Below are positions 23,561 through 32,246 of a stretch of 64,000 nt of DNA, piece by piece. The DNA is from Opitutales bacterium (GTDB lineage Bacteria > Verrucomicrobiota > Verrucomicrobiia > Opitutales > UBA953), in the NCBI GenBank assembly GCA_030725715.1, contig JANRFG010000032.1, positions 62,001-126,000 of the forward strand, given 5' to 3'. A model generated the notes under the pieces. It saw only the letters and a list, made by a program, of their open reading frames with translations. It was not told the DNA's origin and did no database searches. The first letter of the stretch is position 1; every line of letters starts with the position of its first letter. Both the position numbers and the translations under genes were made by a program.

Positions 23561-25651
23561 TCACAGCCCCTGCAGCCAGCGGAGGAAGCTGCCTTCCTGC
23601 GAGGACAGGATCGAGAGGAGGTCGCTCCGTTCGTCGGTCCAGTACATGATGCGGGCCGGGAATTCGACGGCCTCGGCGGTCACGTCCCGGATCAGCGGCT
23701 GCTGGAGCAGGACCTGGTTGCGGGTCATGATGATCCAGTCCGAGCCGTAGAAGCCGGCCTCCTCGTAGGCCGTGTCGTTGTCGTCGATGGTGATGGCGGG
23801 GAAGCCGATCTTGTCGGCGATACGGTAGACCACCGGGTGGAGGTCGAGGTAGCGGTTCGAGACGTGGACGACGATCGCGCCGTCAGGCTTGAGGTGGCGC
23901 TTGTAGTGGTCGAACGCCTCGAGGGTGAGGAGGTGCACCGGGATGGCGTCGCTGCTGAAGGCGTCGAGCACGATGACGTCGTATTGCTGGTCTGCTTCGC
24001 GTTCCATCGAGAGGCGCGCGTCGCCCATCACGAGCTCGGTCTTCGCCTTCGAATCCTTGAGGTAGGTGAAGGTGCTCGTCGCGAGGCGGGCCACGTCGTC
24101 GTTGATCTCGTAGAAGCGGAAGGTGTCGCCGGCGCGGCCCCAGGCGGCGAGCGTGCCGCAGCCGAGGCCGATCGCGCCGACGCGGCGTCCGCCACCCGGC
24201 TTGTGCGCGCGGAGGAGGCGGCCGATGCCGCTGGTCGAGGTGTAGTAGCTGCTCGGGTCGGTCCGCTTCTCCGGATCGACGTATTGCAGGCCGTGGATGG
24301 TCGCGCCGTGCTGCAGGGTCAGGTGGTGCGCGCCGGCGATGTCCGCGTCGTTGTCATTGACCTTGAGCACGCCGTAGAAACCGCGCGTGGTCGAGAGCGA
24401 GCCGCGGAGCGAGGTCGTCGCGACGTCGACGAGTCCATAACCCAGCGCCGCCAAGGCGACGAACGGAACGGCCCAGGCCCAGCGGGCCCGGCCTTCGCGG
24501 AGGGGGAGGGTCGGATCCTGGCGCAGCACGAGGAGCACGAGCGCGGCGGTGAGGAAGAGCGCGAGGTGCAGTTCGAAGTAGTCGGGGAAGACGAAGGGCG
24601 CGACGAGCGCGACGAACAGCCCGCCGGCGGCGCCGCCTGCGGAGAGCGAGAGGTAGAAGCCGGTCAGGCGGCTCGCGCCGGGCCGTAGGCGGTAGACTTC
24701 GCCGTGGCAGACCATGCAGGCGACGAACAACGTGCCGAGATAGAGCGTGGCGAGCGGGGTGATGTCGGGGTGGGATTCCGCCTGATAGAGGTTCCAGAGC
24801 GCCATGCCGAGCAGCGCGGCGAGCAGCGGGAGCCAGAAGGCCCGATGATACCAGCGGGGGCTGTCGAAGCTGATGATGAAGGAGAGCAGGTAGAGGCTCA
24901 GCGGCAGCACCCATAGGAAAGGCACCACGGCGATGTCCTGGCAGAGCTTGTTGGTGATCGCGAGCAGCAGCATCACCCCGCAGGCGGGCAGGGCGAACCA
25001 CAACAGCTTGCGCCAGGCCGAGGCGGGCGCTTCGACCTCCGCTGTCCTGGCCGTCTCATCGTCCGTCGCGGAGGATTTCCAGACCTTCAGCCCGCACCAG
25101 GCCGTGAGGCCGGCGTAGATCGCCAGGCCCCAGGACCAACCGTCGGCCTGCGCCTGGCGGCTCAGCTGGGGTTCGAGGTAGAAGGGGTAGATCAGCAGGG
25201 CGAGCAGTGAGCCGACGTTGGACAGGGCGTAGAGACGATACGGGGAGACGCCCGGATTGGCCTTGCTGAACCAAGCCTGCAGGAGCGGCCCGGTGGCGGA
25301 CAGGACGAGGTAGGGGAGGCCGAGGCAGCCGAGGAGCAGGAGCAGGATATGGCCGGCGGCGTGCGAGCCGTCGGTCGGCTTCCAGGCGTCGCCCGGCGTG
25401 ATCGGCAGCAGCGCCACGGCCAAGGCCAGCAGGACGAGGTGGGTGATGACCTGCCGGCGGGGCGTCAGCCGGCTGATGCTGAAGTGCGCGTAGGCGTAGC
25501 CGCCCAGGAGGAGCAGCTGGAAGAAGAGCATGCAGGTCGTCCAGACGGCCGGGCCGCCGCCGAACCAAGGCAAAATGAAGCGCGCGATCAGCGGCTGGAC
25601 GAGGAAGAGCAGGAAGGCTCCCCAGAAGATGGTCAGGCTGAAGGCGAACAT
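23561..25651 (-). CDS. Fused MFS transporter/spermidine synthase-like protein
   Basis: A 696-residue inner-membrane protein. The N-terminal about 430 residues contain a dozen hydrophobic segments, starting FAFSLTIFWGAFLLFLVQPLIARFILPWFGGGPAVWTTCM, the signature opening of this fusion family. The C-terminal domain is spermidine-synthase-like: GAIGLGCGTLAAWG (SAM motif), FYEINDDVARLA, LVMGDARLSME and DVIVLDAFSSDAIPVHLLT. Whether it makes polyamines is doubtful; the family function is unsettled. The ATG at 25651 is preferred over the track start because the first membrane helix begins there. A promoter TTGCCA-N17-TACGTC lies in the short gap after the P450 gene. Confidence 0.92.
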   Translation of the reverse strand: MFAFSLTIFWGAFLLFLVQPLIARFILPWFGGGPAVWTTCMLFFQLLLLGGYAYAHFSISRLTPRRQVITHLVLLALAVALLPITPGDAWKPTDGSHAAGHILLLLLGCLGLPYLVLSATGPLLQAWFSKANPGVSPYRLYALSNVGSLLALLIYPFYLEPQLSRQAQADGWSWGLAIYAGLTAWCGLKVWKSSATDDETARTAEVEAPASAWRKLLWFALPACGVMLLLAITNKLCQDIAVVPFLWVLPLSLYLLSFIISFDSPRWYHRAFWLPLLAALLGMALWNLYQAESHPDITPLATLYLGTLFVACMVCHGEVYRLRPGASRLTGFYLSLSAGGAAGGLFVALVAPFVFPDYFELHLALFLTAALVLLVLRQDPTLPLREGRARWAWAVPFVALAALGYGLVDVATTSLRGSLSTTRGFYGVLKVNDNDADIAGAHHLTLQHGATIHGLQYVDPEKRTDPSSYYTSTSGIGRLLRAHKPGGGRRVGAIGLGCGTLAAWGRAGDTFRFYEINDDVARLATSTFTYLKDSKAKTELVMGDARLSMEREADQQYDVIVLDAFSSDAIPVHLLTLEAFDHYKRHLKPDGAIVVHVSNRYLDLHPVVYRIADKIGFPAITIDDNDTAYEEAGFYGSDWIIMTRNQVLLQQPLIRDVTAEAVEFPARIMYWTDERSDLLSILSSQEGSFLRWLQGL

Positions 25652-25703
25652 GGCGGGGTAGGCCTTTGTAACCCCGCCGGGAGGCGAAGGTTGGGGCCAG
25701 GGA

Positions 25704-25732
25704 GACGTAGCCCGACCGCCGGACGCTGGCAA
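25704..25732 (-). promoter_or_regulatory. Putative promoter of MFS/spermidine synthase gene
   Basis: Minus strand TTGCCA, 17 nt, TACGTC, between the P450 stop and the transporter ATG. Confidence 0.4.
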
Positions 25733-25738
25733 TCCCGT

Positions 25739-26905
25739 TCAGGCCCGGGGCCGGAACCTGAGCACCAGCGATTCATACCCTAGCTTACGCTCGTAGGAGT
25801 GCTCGGTCTCGGTGCGTTCCTCGGCCGAAACGACCTCCATGCCCTCCACGAGTTCGACGCACTTCTGGAGCAGCGTGCGCAGGAGCAGGCGGGCGTGCGG
25901 GGCGCCGAGGCAGAGGTGTTCGCCGAAGCCGAACGAGAGGTGCGGGTTCGGCTTGCGGTCGATCCTGAAGACGTCGGCTTCCGGGAAGACCGACTCGTCG
26001 CGATTGGCCGAAGCCCAGCCGAGCGAGACGCGGCCGCCGGCGGGGACCTGTTCGCCGTGCACGGACGTGGCGACGGGGCAGACGCGGCCGATGTGCGTCA
26101 ACGGCATGAAGAAGCGGAAGAACTCCTCGCTCGCATGGATGATGCGCTTCGGGTCTGCGCGCAGGTAGGCCAGGGCGTCCGGGTTGGCGGCGAGATGTCC
26201 GAGCGCGCAGGCGATGGTATGGATGACCGTGTCGCGGCCGCCGGCGAAGGTCAGGTTGGCGAAGCCCATCATCTCTTCGCGCGTGAGCGGGCGGCCTTGG
26301 AAGCGGGCCTGCGTGAGCGCGCTGAAGAAGCAGCGGCCGGGCGCCTGGCTGACGGCGTCGAACTTACGCGTGAGGTAGTCCTCGAGCTCCACGCCTTTCT
26401 TCAGGCCGCCGCGGACGCGGAAGACGTGGACGCCCCAGCCGATCCAGGTGTCGGCCTCGCGTTCGTCGGTGTCGAGCAGGTAGGTGAGGGCGCGGGCCTG
26501 GATGGGCAGGGCGAAGCCGTGCACGATCTCGGTCGTCTCGCGGGCGAGGGCCGCGCGCAGGAGCTCGTCGATCAGCGACTCGACCTTCGCGACCATCTCC
26601 GGAAGCTTCGGGCGCTGGAAGTAGGGCTCCGCGATGGCGCGGTATTCGCCGTGTACGGGCGGATCCGTCTCGATGGGCAGCTGACGCATCGAGCGGGCTT
26701 CCTCTTCCGAGGGGATCGGCACCCGGAAGGGCGCGTCCGAACTGTAAGTCTGCCAATCCTTGGCCGCTTGGCGGACTTCGGCGTGACGCAGGATCATCGG
26801 GATCTGCTCGCCTTGGAATTCAAAGCGCGCGACCGGTCCCGCCTCCCGCTTGTCCTTGAAGGGGTCGGACGGCTTGTGGCCGAAGGGGCATTTTCCGCCG
26901 AACAT
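25739..26905 (-). CDS. Cytochrome P450
   Basis: A 388-residue soluble bacterial P450 monooxygenase. Heme-ligand loop FGFGEHLCLGAPHARL with Cys thiolate; I-helix oxygen-activation motif FAGGRDT; K-helix EEFFRF (ExxR) and the meander RIDRKPNPHLS. The ATG at 26905 gives a normal N terminus (FGGKCPFGHKPSDPF); the 76-codon longer track start overlaps the esterase gene and is rejected. It lacks a signal peptide, so the substrate is a small imported molecule. No ferredoxin or reductase gene is nearby. It follows the esterase gene by 4 nt, so it is co-transcribed with the sulfatase/esterase group. Oxidative O-demethylation of methylated sugars, known for marine P450s in algal-polysaccharide loci, is one possible role. 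Confidence 0.93.
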   Translation of the reverse strand: MFGGKCPFGHKPSDPFKDKREAGPVARFEFQGEQIPMILRHAEVRQAAKDWQTYSSDAPFRVPIPSEEEARSMRQLPIETDPPVHGEYRAIAEPYFQRPKLPEMVAKVESLIDELLRAALARETTEIVHGFALPIQARALTYLLDTDEREADTWIGWGVHVFRVRGGLKKGVELEDYLTRKFDAVSQAPGRCFFSALTQARFQGRPLTREEMMGFANLTFAGGRDTVIHTIACALGHLAANPDALAYLRADPKRIIHASEEFFRFFMPLTHIGRVCPVATSVHGEQVPAGGRVSLGWASANRDESVFPEADVFRIDRKPNPHLSFGFGEHLCLGAPHARLLLRTLLQKCVELVEGMEVVSAEERTETEHSYERKLGYESLVLRFRPRA

Positions 26906-26909
26906 GGGC

Positions 26910-28034
26910 TTACTTTTGGCCGAGTTGTTGTCCGAGCCAAGGCGTAATCTTTTCGGCCCAGCCGGCGGCATGCCTGCGGAGGCCCGGGCCGCTGAAGTGC
27001 ACGCCCTTGCCGCCGCGTTCGCGGAGGTCGCCTTTGAGGGCGTCGCTATCCGGGCCGGCGAGCGCGAGGCCGGCTTTCCAGAGCGCGGCTTGGGCGGCGC
27101 GGATGTCTTCGGAGGCTTCGTCGCCGGGCACATGGTAACTGACCTGCGCGACGAACCATGGCGCCTCCCAGCCGGCGGCCTGGCGGGAGTCGCGGATGAT
27201 GCGACCGAGGTGGTCTTGGTAGAGCGAGCCGGGTAAGGTGCGGGTCGGATCCTTCTGATTGGCGTCGCTTTCGCCCTGATGCCAGAGCACCGCCCGGAAG
27301 CCGCGCGGGCCGAAGTGCTTCAGACGAGAGACGAGCGTGCCGAAGGCGGCGCCGTTGCTTTCCCAGCTGCCGTCAGGGCGTTTCGTCACCCGGGAAAGAA
27401 TCGTCGGCGGGGAAGGGAAGGTGACTCCGGCCGGCAGCCACTCGCGGACGCTGGTGGCGCCGATGCCGATCGGGATGAAGCCGATGGGCACGCCGAACTT
27501 CGAGGCCAAGGCGTCGCCCAGAGGAGGCAGGAAGCTTCCGCCTTTGCCGGAGGCGCCGCGTTGCGGATCGTGGGCGACCTGCCAGGCTTGCCCGTCGAAG
27601 GAGGCGACCAGGCCGGACTTCACGGTCTGCTTCTCTTCGCCGTGGTTGGCGGAGTTGGATTGGCCGGCGACGAGGAAGACCTCGCCGATGCCGACATGCG
27701 CGACCGAGGTCTCGGCCACGGCCTTGCCGTCCTGGGTCAGGCGGGCCTCGAGGCGATGCCATCCGCCGGAAGGGGCGGTGATTGCGCCGCTAAAAGCATC
27801 CTCGCTGCCCGTGTCGAGCTGACGCCATGCGCCTTGACCTTGCGCGTCGAGCAGGCGGAATTCGAGCTGAGTGCCGCGAGCGTCCTTCCGCACGCCTGAG
27901 ATCGTGAGCCGGCCTTCGGCTCGCGAATGACGTTGGACCACCTGATGGTCGGTCGGTGACATCAGCTTGATCTCCGGAATGCCCCAGAGGGAGGGCGGCG
28001 CGAGTGCGACGAGGGCGCAGAGAAAGCGCCTCAT
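26910..28034 (-). CDS. Secreted SGNH carbohydrate esterase (sialate O-acetylesterase family)
   Basis: A 374-residue exported esterase. The ATG at 28034 overlaps the TGA of the upstream sulfatase (ATGA) and starts a signal peptide (RRFLCALVALAPPSLWG). An N-terminal beta-sandwich (about residues 20-115) precedes an SGNH domain: block I VAGQSNSANHG with the catalytic Ser, block III HQGESDANQ and the final GVHFSGPGLRRH with the Asp/His pair region. This matches the SASA family (PF03629), which removes acetyl groups from sialic acid or other glycans. It is placed between a sulfatase and a P450, so removal of ester groups before intracellular catabolism is plausible. Confidence 0.9.
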   Translation of the reverse strand: MRRFLCALVALAPPSLWGIPEIKLMSPTDHQVVQRHSRAEGRLTISGVRKDARGTQLEFRLLDAQGQGAWRQLDTGSEDAFSGAITAPSGGWHRLEARLTQDGKAVAETSVAHVGIGEVFLVAGQSNSANHGEEKQTVKSGLVASFDGQAWQVAHDPQRGASGKGGSFLPPLGDALASKFGVPIGFIPIGIGATSVREWLPAGVTFPSPPTILSRVTKRPDGSWESNGAAFGTLVSRLKHFGPRGFRAVLWHQGESDANQKDPTRTLPGSLYQDHLGRIIRDSRQAAGWEAPWFVAQVSYHVPGDEASEDIRAAQAALWKAGLALAGPDSDALKGDLRERGGKGVHFSGPGLRRHAAGWAEKITPWLGQQLGQK

Positions 28035-29611
28035 TTCTTCTTCATCTTCTTCTTGCCGCCCTTGGCGCTTGGTGCGGGGAGGACTTGCGCCCGCTCGGCC
28101 CAAGCCTGCCACAGCGCGGCGAGTTCCTTGGCCTTCTCGGGCTGACTCTGGGCGAGGTCGTGCAGTTCGGTGCGGTCGACCTTGAGGTCGTAGAGTTCCC
28201 ACGGCCCACTACGTCCTTTGCGGACGAGTTTGAGGTCCCCTTGGCGGACGGCGGCGTTGCCCTCGTGTTCCCAATAGATCGCTTCGCGGGCGATGGGCTT
28301 GTCGGCGAAGGCCGGCACGAGGCTGCGTCCTTCCATCGGCCGGATCGCCTTACCGTTGAATTCCTGCGGATAGACGGCGCCGGCGACGTCGACCACCGTG
28401 GCCATCACGTCGATCACGTGCCCCGGCTGGCGGCGGAATTCATTCTTCGCCGCGATGCCTGCCGGCCAGTGGGCGATGAGCGGCGTGCTGATGCCTCCCT
28501 CGTGATTGAAGTGCTTGTAGAGTCGGAAGGGGGTGTTCTGGGCGTAGGCCCAGCTCTCGCCGCAGAACCACTGAGATGCGCTGTCACTGGGATCGCCTTC
28601 GGTCCTGCCTCGGGCGCTTCCCTCGGCATTGCCGCCGTTGTCGCTCATGAACAGGATGAGGGTATCGTCGAGCACGCCGCGCTTCCGGAGCCCGTCCACG
28701 AGGTCGCCGACGGCTTTGTCCATCCGGGACATCACGGCCGCGTAAGTGGCCATGAGGTGGTCGAAGCGTTTCTGCTCCTCGGCGGGAACCTCTTTCCAAG
28801 CCTTGATGGCGGAGGGCCTCGGCGCGTTGGTCCACTGCTTGTCGATCAGCCCCATTTCAAGCTGGCGGGCGTAACGACGGGCCCGGACCTCTTCCCAGCC
28901 GATACGGTATTGGCCGAGGAATTTGTCGATCTCGGCCTTGGGCGCCTGGAGCGGGAAGTGCGGGGCGTTATGGCAGAGGTGAAGGTAGAAAGGCTTCTTC
29001 GCGGCCAGCGCATCATCGACGAATTTCAAGCCGAAGGTCGTCCAAAGGTCGGTGGAATACCAGCCTTGGGGCAGGCGGGGGTCGTCCTTGGCGAGTTTCT
29101 CGCCGTCGAGGAAGAGTTCGGCTCGCGGGCTGTCGGCGAAGAAGAAACCGCCGGCAGCGGCGTTCAGGCTACGGTCGAAGCCGCGGGATTTCGGGGTGAC
29201 ACCGTGGTTCTGGCCGACGTGCCACTTGCCGGTCATCGCAGTGAGGTAGCCGGCGGGGCGCAGGACTTCGGCCATGGTGACGCAACGGTCGTTGAGGCGT
29301 CCTTCGTAACCGGGCAGCTTCTGGTCGTCGGTCATCCAGCCGACCCCGGTCTGGTGGGGGTAGAGTCCCGTCAGCAGCGCGGCGCGCGTCGGGCAGCACC
29401 GCGCGGTGTTGTAGAACTGGGTGAACCGCAGCCCGTTCTTCGCGAGGGCGTCGAGGTTCGGGGTGGGGATTTCGCCGCCATAGCAGCCGAGATCCGAGAA
29501 GCCCATGTCATCGACGAGGATGACGATGATGTTAGGCTTGGGCGCCGCGACGGCCGACGCACACAGGGCGAGCAGGGCGAGGAGCGAACGGAAAGCGCGC
29601 ACCGGAGTCAT
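28031..29611 (-). CDS. S1 sulfatase, secreted (S1_4-like)
   Basis: A 526-residue sulfatase: signal TPVRAFRSLLALLALCASAVA, metal site NIIVILVDDMGFSDLGCYGGEI, formylglycine motif CCPTRAALLTG, GKWHVG and FMSDNGGNAEG. The RFTQFYNTARCCPTRA string places it with the arylsulfatase-like S1_4 branch abundant in PVC bacteria. Both ends overlap neighbours by ATGA, with the cytochrome gene upstream and the SASA esterase downstream, so the four genes 32163-25739 form a tight operon. It ends GGKKKMKKK, one of the most basic tails in the window. Confidence 0.95.
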   Translation of the reverse strand: MTPVRAFRSLLALLALCASAVAAPKPNIIVILVDDMGFSDLGCYGGEIPTPNLDALAKNGLRFTQFYNTARCCPTRAALLTGLYPHQTGVGWMTDDQKLPGYEGRLNDRCVTMAEVLRPAGYLTAMTGKWHVGQNHGVTPKSRGFDRSLNAAAGGFFFADSPRAELFLDGEKLAKDDPRLPQGWYSTDLWTTFGLKFVDDALAAKKPFYLHLCHNAPHFPLQAPKAEIDKFLGQYRIGWEEVRARRYARQLEMGLIDKQWTNAPRPSAIKAWKEVPAEEQKRFDHLMATYAAVMSRMDKAVGDLVDGLRKRGVLDDTLILFMSDNGGNAEGSARGRTEGDPSDSASQWFCGESWAYAQNTPFRLYKHFNHEGGISTPLIAHWPAGIAAKNEFRRQPGHVIDVMATVVDVAGAVYPQEFNGKAIRPMEGRSLVPAFADKPIAREAIYWEHEGNAAVRQGDLKLVRKGRSGPWELYDLKVDRTELHDLAQSQPEKAKELAALWQAWAERAQVLPAPSAKGGKKKMKKK

Positions 29612-32163
29612 TTGGCGGCTTTCGCCTGCGCCGTCTTCTTGGACGGCGGGCGGAGTTCGTCGGCGGTCCAGGAATTGGGATGGTCGGCGCTCTGCTTGCG
29701 TACGCCGGCGACGAACTTGGCGTCGACGGGCGAGGCGTTATGCTCCCACTCGCGGCGGATGTAGGTGAGCACGCTGGCGACGTCTTCGTCGCTGAGCATG
29801 CCCATCGGCGGCATGGAAAGGTCCCAGGTGCGGTTGCCGACCTTGATCGGGCCGCCGAGTCCGTTGAGGACGATCTTGGCGGTGACGTCGGGCTTGCCGA
29901 GCACCCAGTCGCTGTCGACGAGGGGCGGGGCGAGGCCGTCGAGGCCGTAGCCGTGCGGCTGGTGGCAGGGGGCGCAGAGCGTGGTGAAGACGGCCTTGCC
30001 CTTTTCGAAGCGGGCGAGCTCGGCCTTGGTGAGGGCCGTGACCTTAGGCGCGGCCGGGGCGCCGGGCTTGCCCTTCCACGCAAGGCGGGAGGAGAGCGAA
30101 GTCAGGTTCGTGAGACCACCGGAGGACTTCACGGTGGCGCGCAGTTTGGCGAGCGACGCGGGTTCGGAGCCCAGCCAGATGGTCTTCAGAGGCGAGGTCT
30201 TCTTGGTCTTCGCGTCACGGATGGTCTGGTCGAGGCCGCGGAGCACCGCATCGCGGAGGTTGGTCCGGTCATCGAGCGTGACCGCGACGGCGAGCATTTG
30301 TTCGAACGGGCCGCCTTTGCCGGCCTGCGAGACGAGCGCGGCCAAGGCTTCGAGCACCGGACCGGTCTCGGCCAGGTTGGCGCGCGTGGCCACCGTGGCG
30401 ACGGCCTGCGCCAGGGCGACCTCACGGCCGCGTACGCCGGAGAGGGCGGCTTCGCGGATGAGTGGGTTCTTCCCGTGACGGGTGAGGAGTTCGGCGAGGG
30501 TGCGGTCCGCGGCCGGCTGGTTGACGGCCGAGAGGCGGATCGCGAGGTGGGCGAGCACGAGCGGGGCGGAGTCATCCTTCACCGCGAGCAGGTCGGGAAG
30601 GAGTTCCGCCGAGGCGAGGCGCACGGCCGCGGCGCGGACTTGCGCGTCGGCGTCCTTGAGGGCGGCGCGCGCGTCGGCCGGCGTGATGGCCCCGAGGCCG
30701 TCCAAGGTCCAGAGCGCATGCAGGCGCGTCACGGCGGGAGCGGCGGCGTCGGCCAGCAGGGCGCGCAAGGCGGGGGCTGCGGCGGCGTCGCCGCTTTCGA
30801 CGAGCAGGCGCTGGGCGGTGTCGCGGACCCAGCCGTTGGGATGGGACAGACGAGCCACGCGTTCGGCAACGCCGGTAGGTAAGGTCGTCTTGGTCGGAGC
30901 GGCCTTATCGTCGCGTACGATGCGCCAGATGCGGCCTTGGTTGACAGGCGTCTCGAGCTTGCGCGCCTTGATGTTGGCCAACAGGTAATGCGTCAGGAAG
31001 CCCGGGTGCTGGAGCATGCCGCGATACATGTCCACGACGTAGAGGGCGCCGTCCGGTCCGTTGGCCATCATCACCGGGCGGAAGCGCTCGTCGGTGGACG
31101 TCAGGAACTCCGTGCCGGGATGGGCGTCCTCGGCGGTGATCACGCCGTCCTTCTCCGTGAGCTTGAGGCGCTTCACGAGATTGGAGGACGGTTCGGGGAC
31201 GAACGCGTCGCCGCGGTACTCGGCCGGAAAGGCGTCGCCACGGTAGACCACGGCGCCACAGGTGGAGGTCGCGCGGGCCAAGGTGCCGTCTTCGCGCAGG
31301 GTCTTCGGGTCGTAGCCACGGTTGACGCCGGGCGTCGGGTGCGAGGGGAAGACCGCCTGGTCCTTCATCACCTGGAAGTTGACCGAGGAGGCCGTGCGCA
31401 GGAGCGGATTGCGCGAGAAGGCCGCGGCGGGCAGGAGGTCGGCGCGGAGGAGGTCGGAGTTGTAGTTGAAGAACAGTCGGCCGGCGTCGTCCTGGCAGAG
31501 GCCCCACTGGCCGCGACCGAGACCGGGGCCGCGCTGCCACGCGTCGCCCTGCGCGCGGAAGCTCACGCCATAGCCCGCGGAATAGATGCGGTTGTCCATC
31601 GCCCAGGTCGGCGTGTTGGCCATGTGTTCGGGCTGGCCGCCGAAGGTGCCGTAGTCGGAGGCCACGATCGAGCGGGTCTCGGCCTTGCCGTCGCCGTCGA
31701 GGTCACGGCAGAAGAAGAGGTTCGGCGGTTCGGCGATGAGCGCGCCGCCTTTGACCGGCATCACCCCGCGCGGCATGACCATATTATCAGCAAAGGCCGT
31801 CGCGCGGTCCATGCGGCCGTCGCCGTCCGTGTCGGTGAGCAGGGAGACCCGGCCGATCGGTTCTTTCTCCGTGGTGCCGTCGACGTCGCGCATGTAGCCC
31901 CGCATTTCGACCACGAACATCCGGCCCTGGTCGTCGAAGCTGATCGCGACGGGCGTCTCGATCATCGGTTCGGCGGCGACGAGTTCGATGCGGAAACCGG
32001 GCGGCAGGCGGAAGGACTTCACGGCTTCCTCCGGTGAGAGGGGCGCCGGGGCGGGCAGGTTGAATTTGAGGGTGACGTCCTTCGGGCCGGCATTGCCCTT
32101 GTTGAGGGCGAAAGCGGACGTGGCTCCGACGAGCAGAGCCAGGACGGCAAGCGGGGTCTTCAT
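29608..32163 (-). CDS. PVC-type heme-binding CxxCH protein
   Basis: An 851-residue exported protein specific to the Planctomycetes-Verrucomicrobia group. Signal KTPLAVLALLVGATSAFA; a six-bladed glucose/sorbosone-dehydrogenase-like propeller (FRIELVAAEPMIETPVAISFDDQGRMFVVEM, DTDGDGRMD, DLDGDGKAE); HEAT-like helical repeats around residues 430-600; and a C-terminal cytochrome c domain with CAPCHQPHG and MPPMGMLSD. It probably couples oxidation of a sugar-like substrate to periplasmic electron transfer; no member's reaction is firmly known to me. It heads the operon with the sulfatase, esterase and P450. The tail is KKTAQAKAAK. Confidence 0.93.
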   Translation of the reverse strand: MKTPLAVLALLVGATSAFALNKGNAGPKDVTLKFNLPAPAPLSPEEAVKSFRLPPGFRIELVAAEPMIETPVAISFDDQGRMFVVEMRGYMRDVDGTTEKEPIGRVSLLTDTDGDGRMDRATAFADNMVMPRGVMPVKGGALIAEPPNLFFCRDLDGDGKAETRSIVASDYGTFGGQPEHMANTPTWAMDNRIYSAGYGVSFRAQGDAWQRGPGLGRGQWGLCQDDAGRLFFNYNSDLLRADLLPAAAFSRNPLLRTASSVNFQVMKDQAVFPSHPTPGVNRGYDPKTLREDGTLARATSTCGAVVYRGDAFPAEYRGDAFVPEPSSNLVKRLKLTEKDGVITAEDAHPGTEFLTSTDERFRPVMMANGPDGALYVVDMYRGMLQHPGFLTHYLLANIKARKLETPVNQGRIWRIVRDDKAAPTKTTLPTGVAERVARLSHPNGWVRDTAQRLLVESGDAAAAPALRALLADAAAPAVTRLHALWTLDGLGAITPADARAALKDADAQVRAAAVRLASAELLPDLLAVKDDSAPLVLAHLAIRLSAVNQPAADRTLAELLTRHGKNPLIREAALSGVRGREVALAQAVATVATRANLAETGPVLEALAALVSQAGKGGPFEQMLAVAVTLDDRTNLRDAVLRGLDQTIRDAKTKKTSPLKTIWLGSEPASLAKLRATVKSSGGLTNLTSLSSRLAWKGKPGAPAAPKVTALTKAELARFEKGKAVFTTLCAPCHQPHGYGLDGLAPPLVDSDWVLGKPDVTAKIVLNGLGGPIKVGNRTWDLSMPPMGMLSDEDVASVLTYIRREWEHNASPVDAKFVAGVRKQSADHPNSWTADELRPPSKKTAQAKAAK

Positions 32164-32173
32164 GCTGGCTTTT

Positions 32174-32202
32174 AAGACAGGCCAAAAGGGTGGGGGTTGC
32201 AA
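32174..32202 (-). promoter_or_regulatory. Putative promoter of the PVC-cytochrome/sulfatase operon
   Basis: Minus strand TTGCAA, 17 nt, TGTCTT; transcription would begin about 4 nt before the ATG. GCAACCCC-N14-GTCTTA is identical in spacing to the promoter before the DUF1549/DUF1553 gene. Confidence 0.5.
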
Positions 32203-32246
32203 GGCGAACCCCCTCTTTTCCCCTAGGGAAAGCCGAGGCCGAGGGC

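Noticed and set aside
28031-29611. Sulfatase with a doubled Cys (CCPTR) as a defective active site
   Set aside because: The motif is still CxPTR with Cys at x; this is common in this sulfatase branch.
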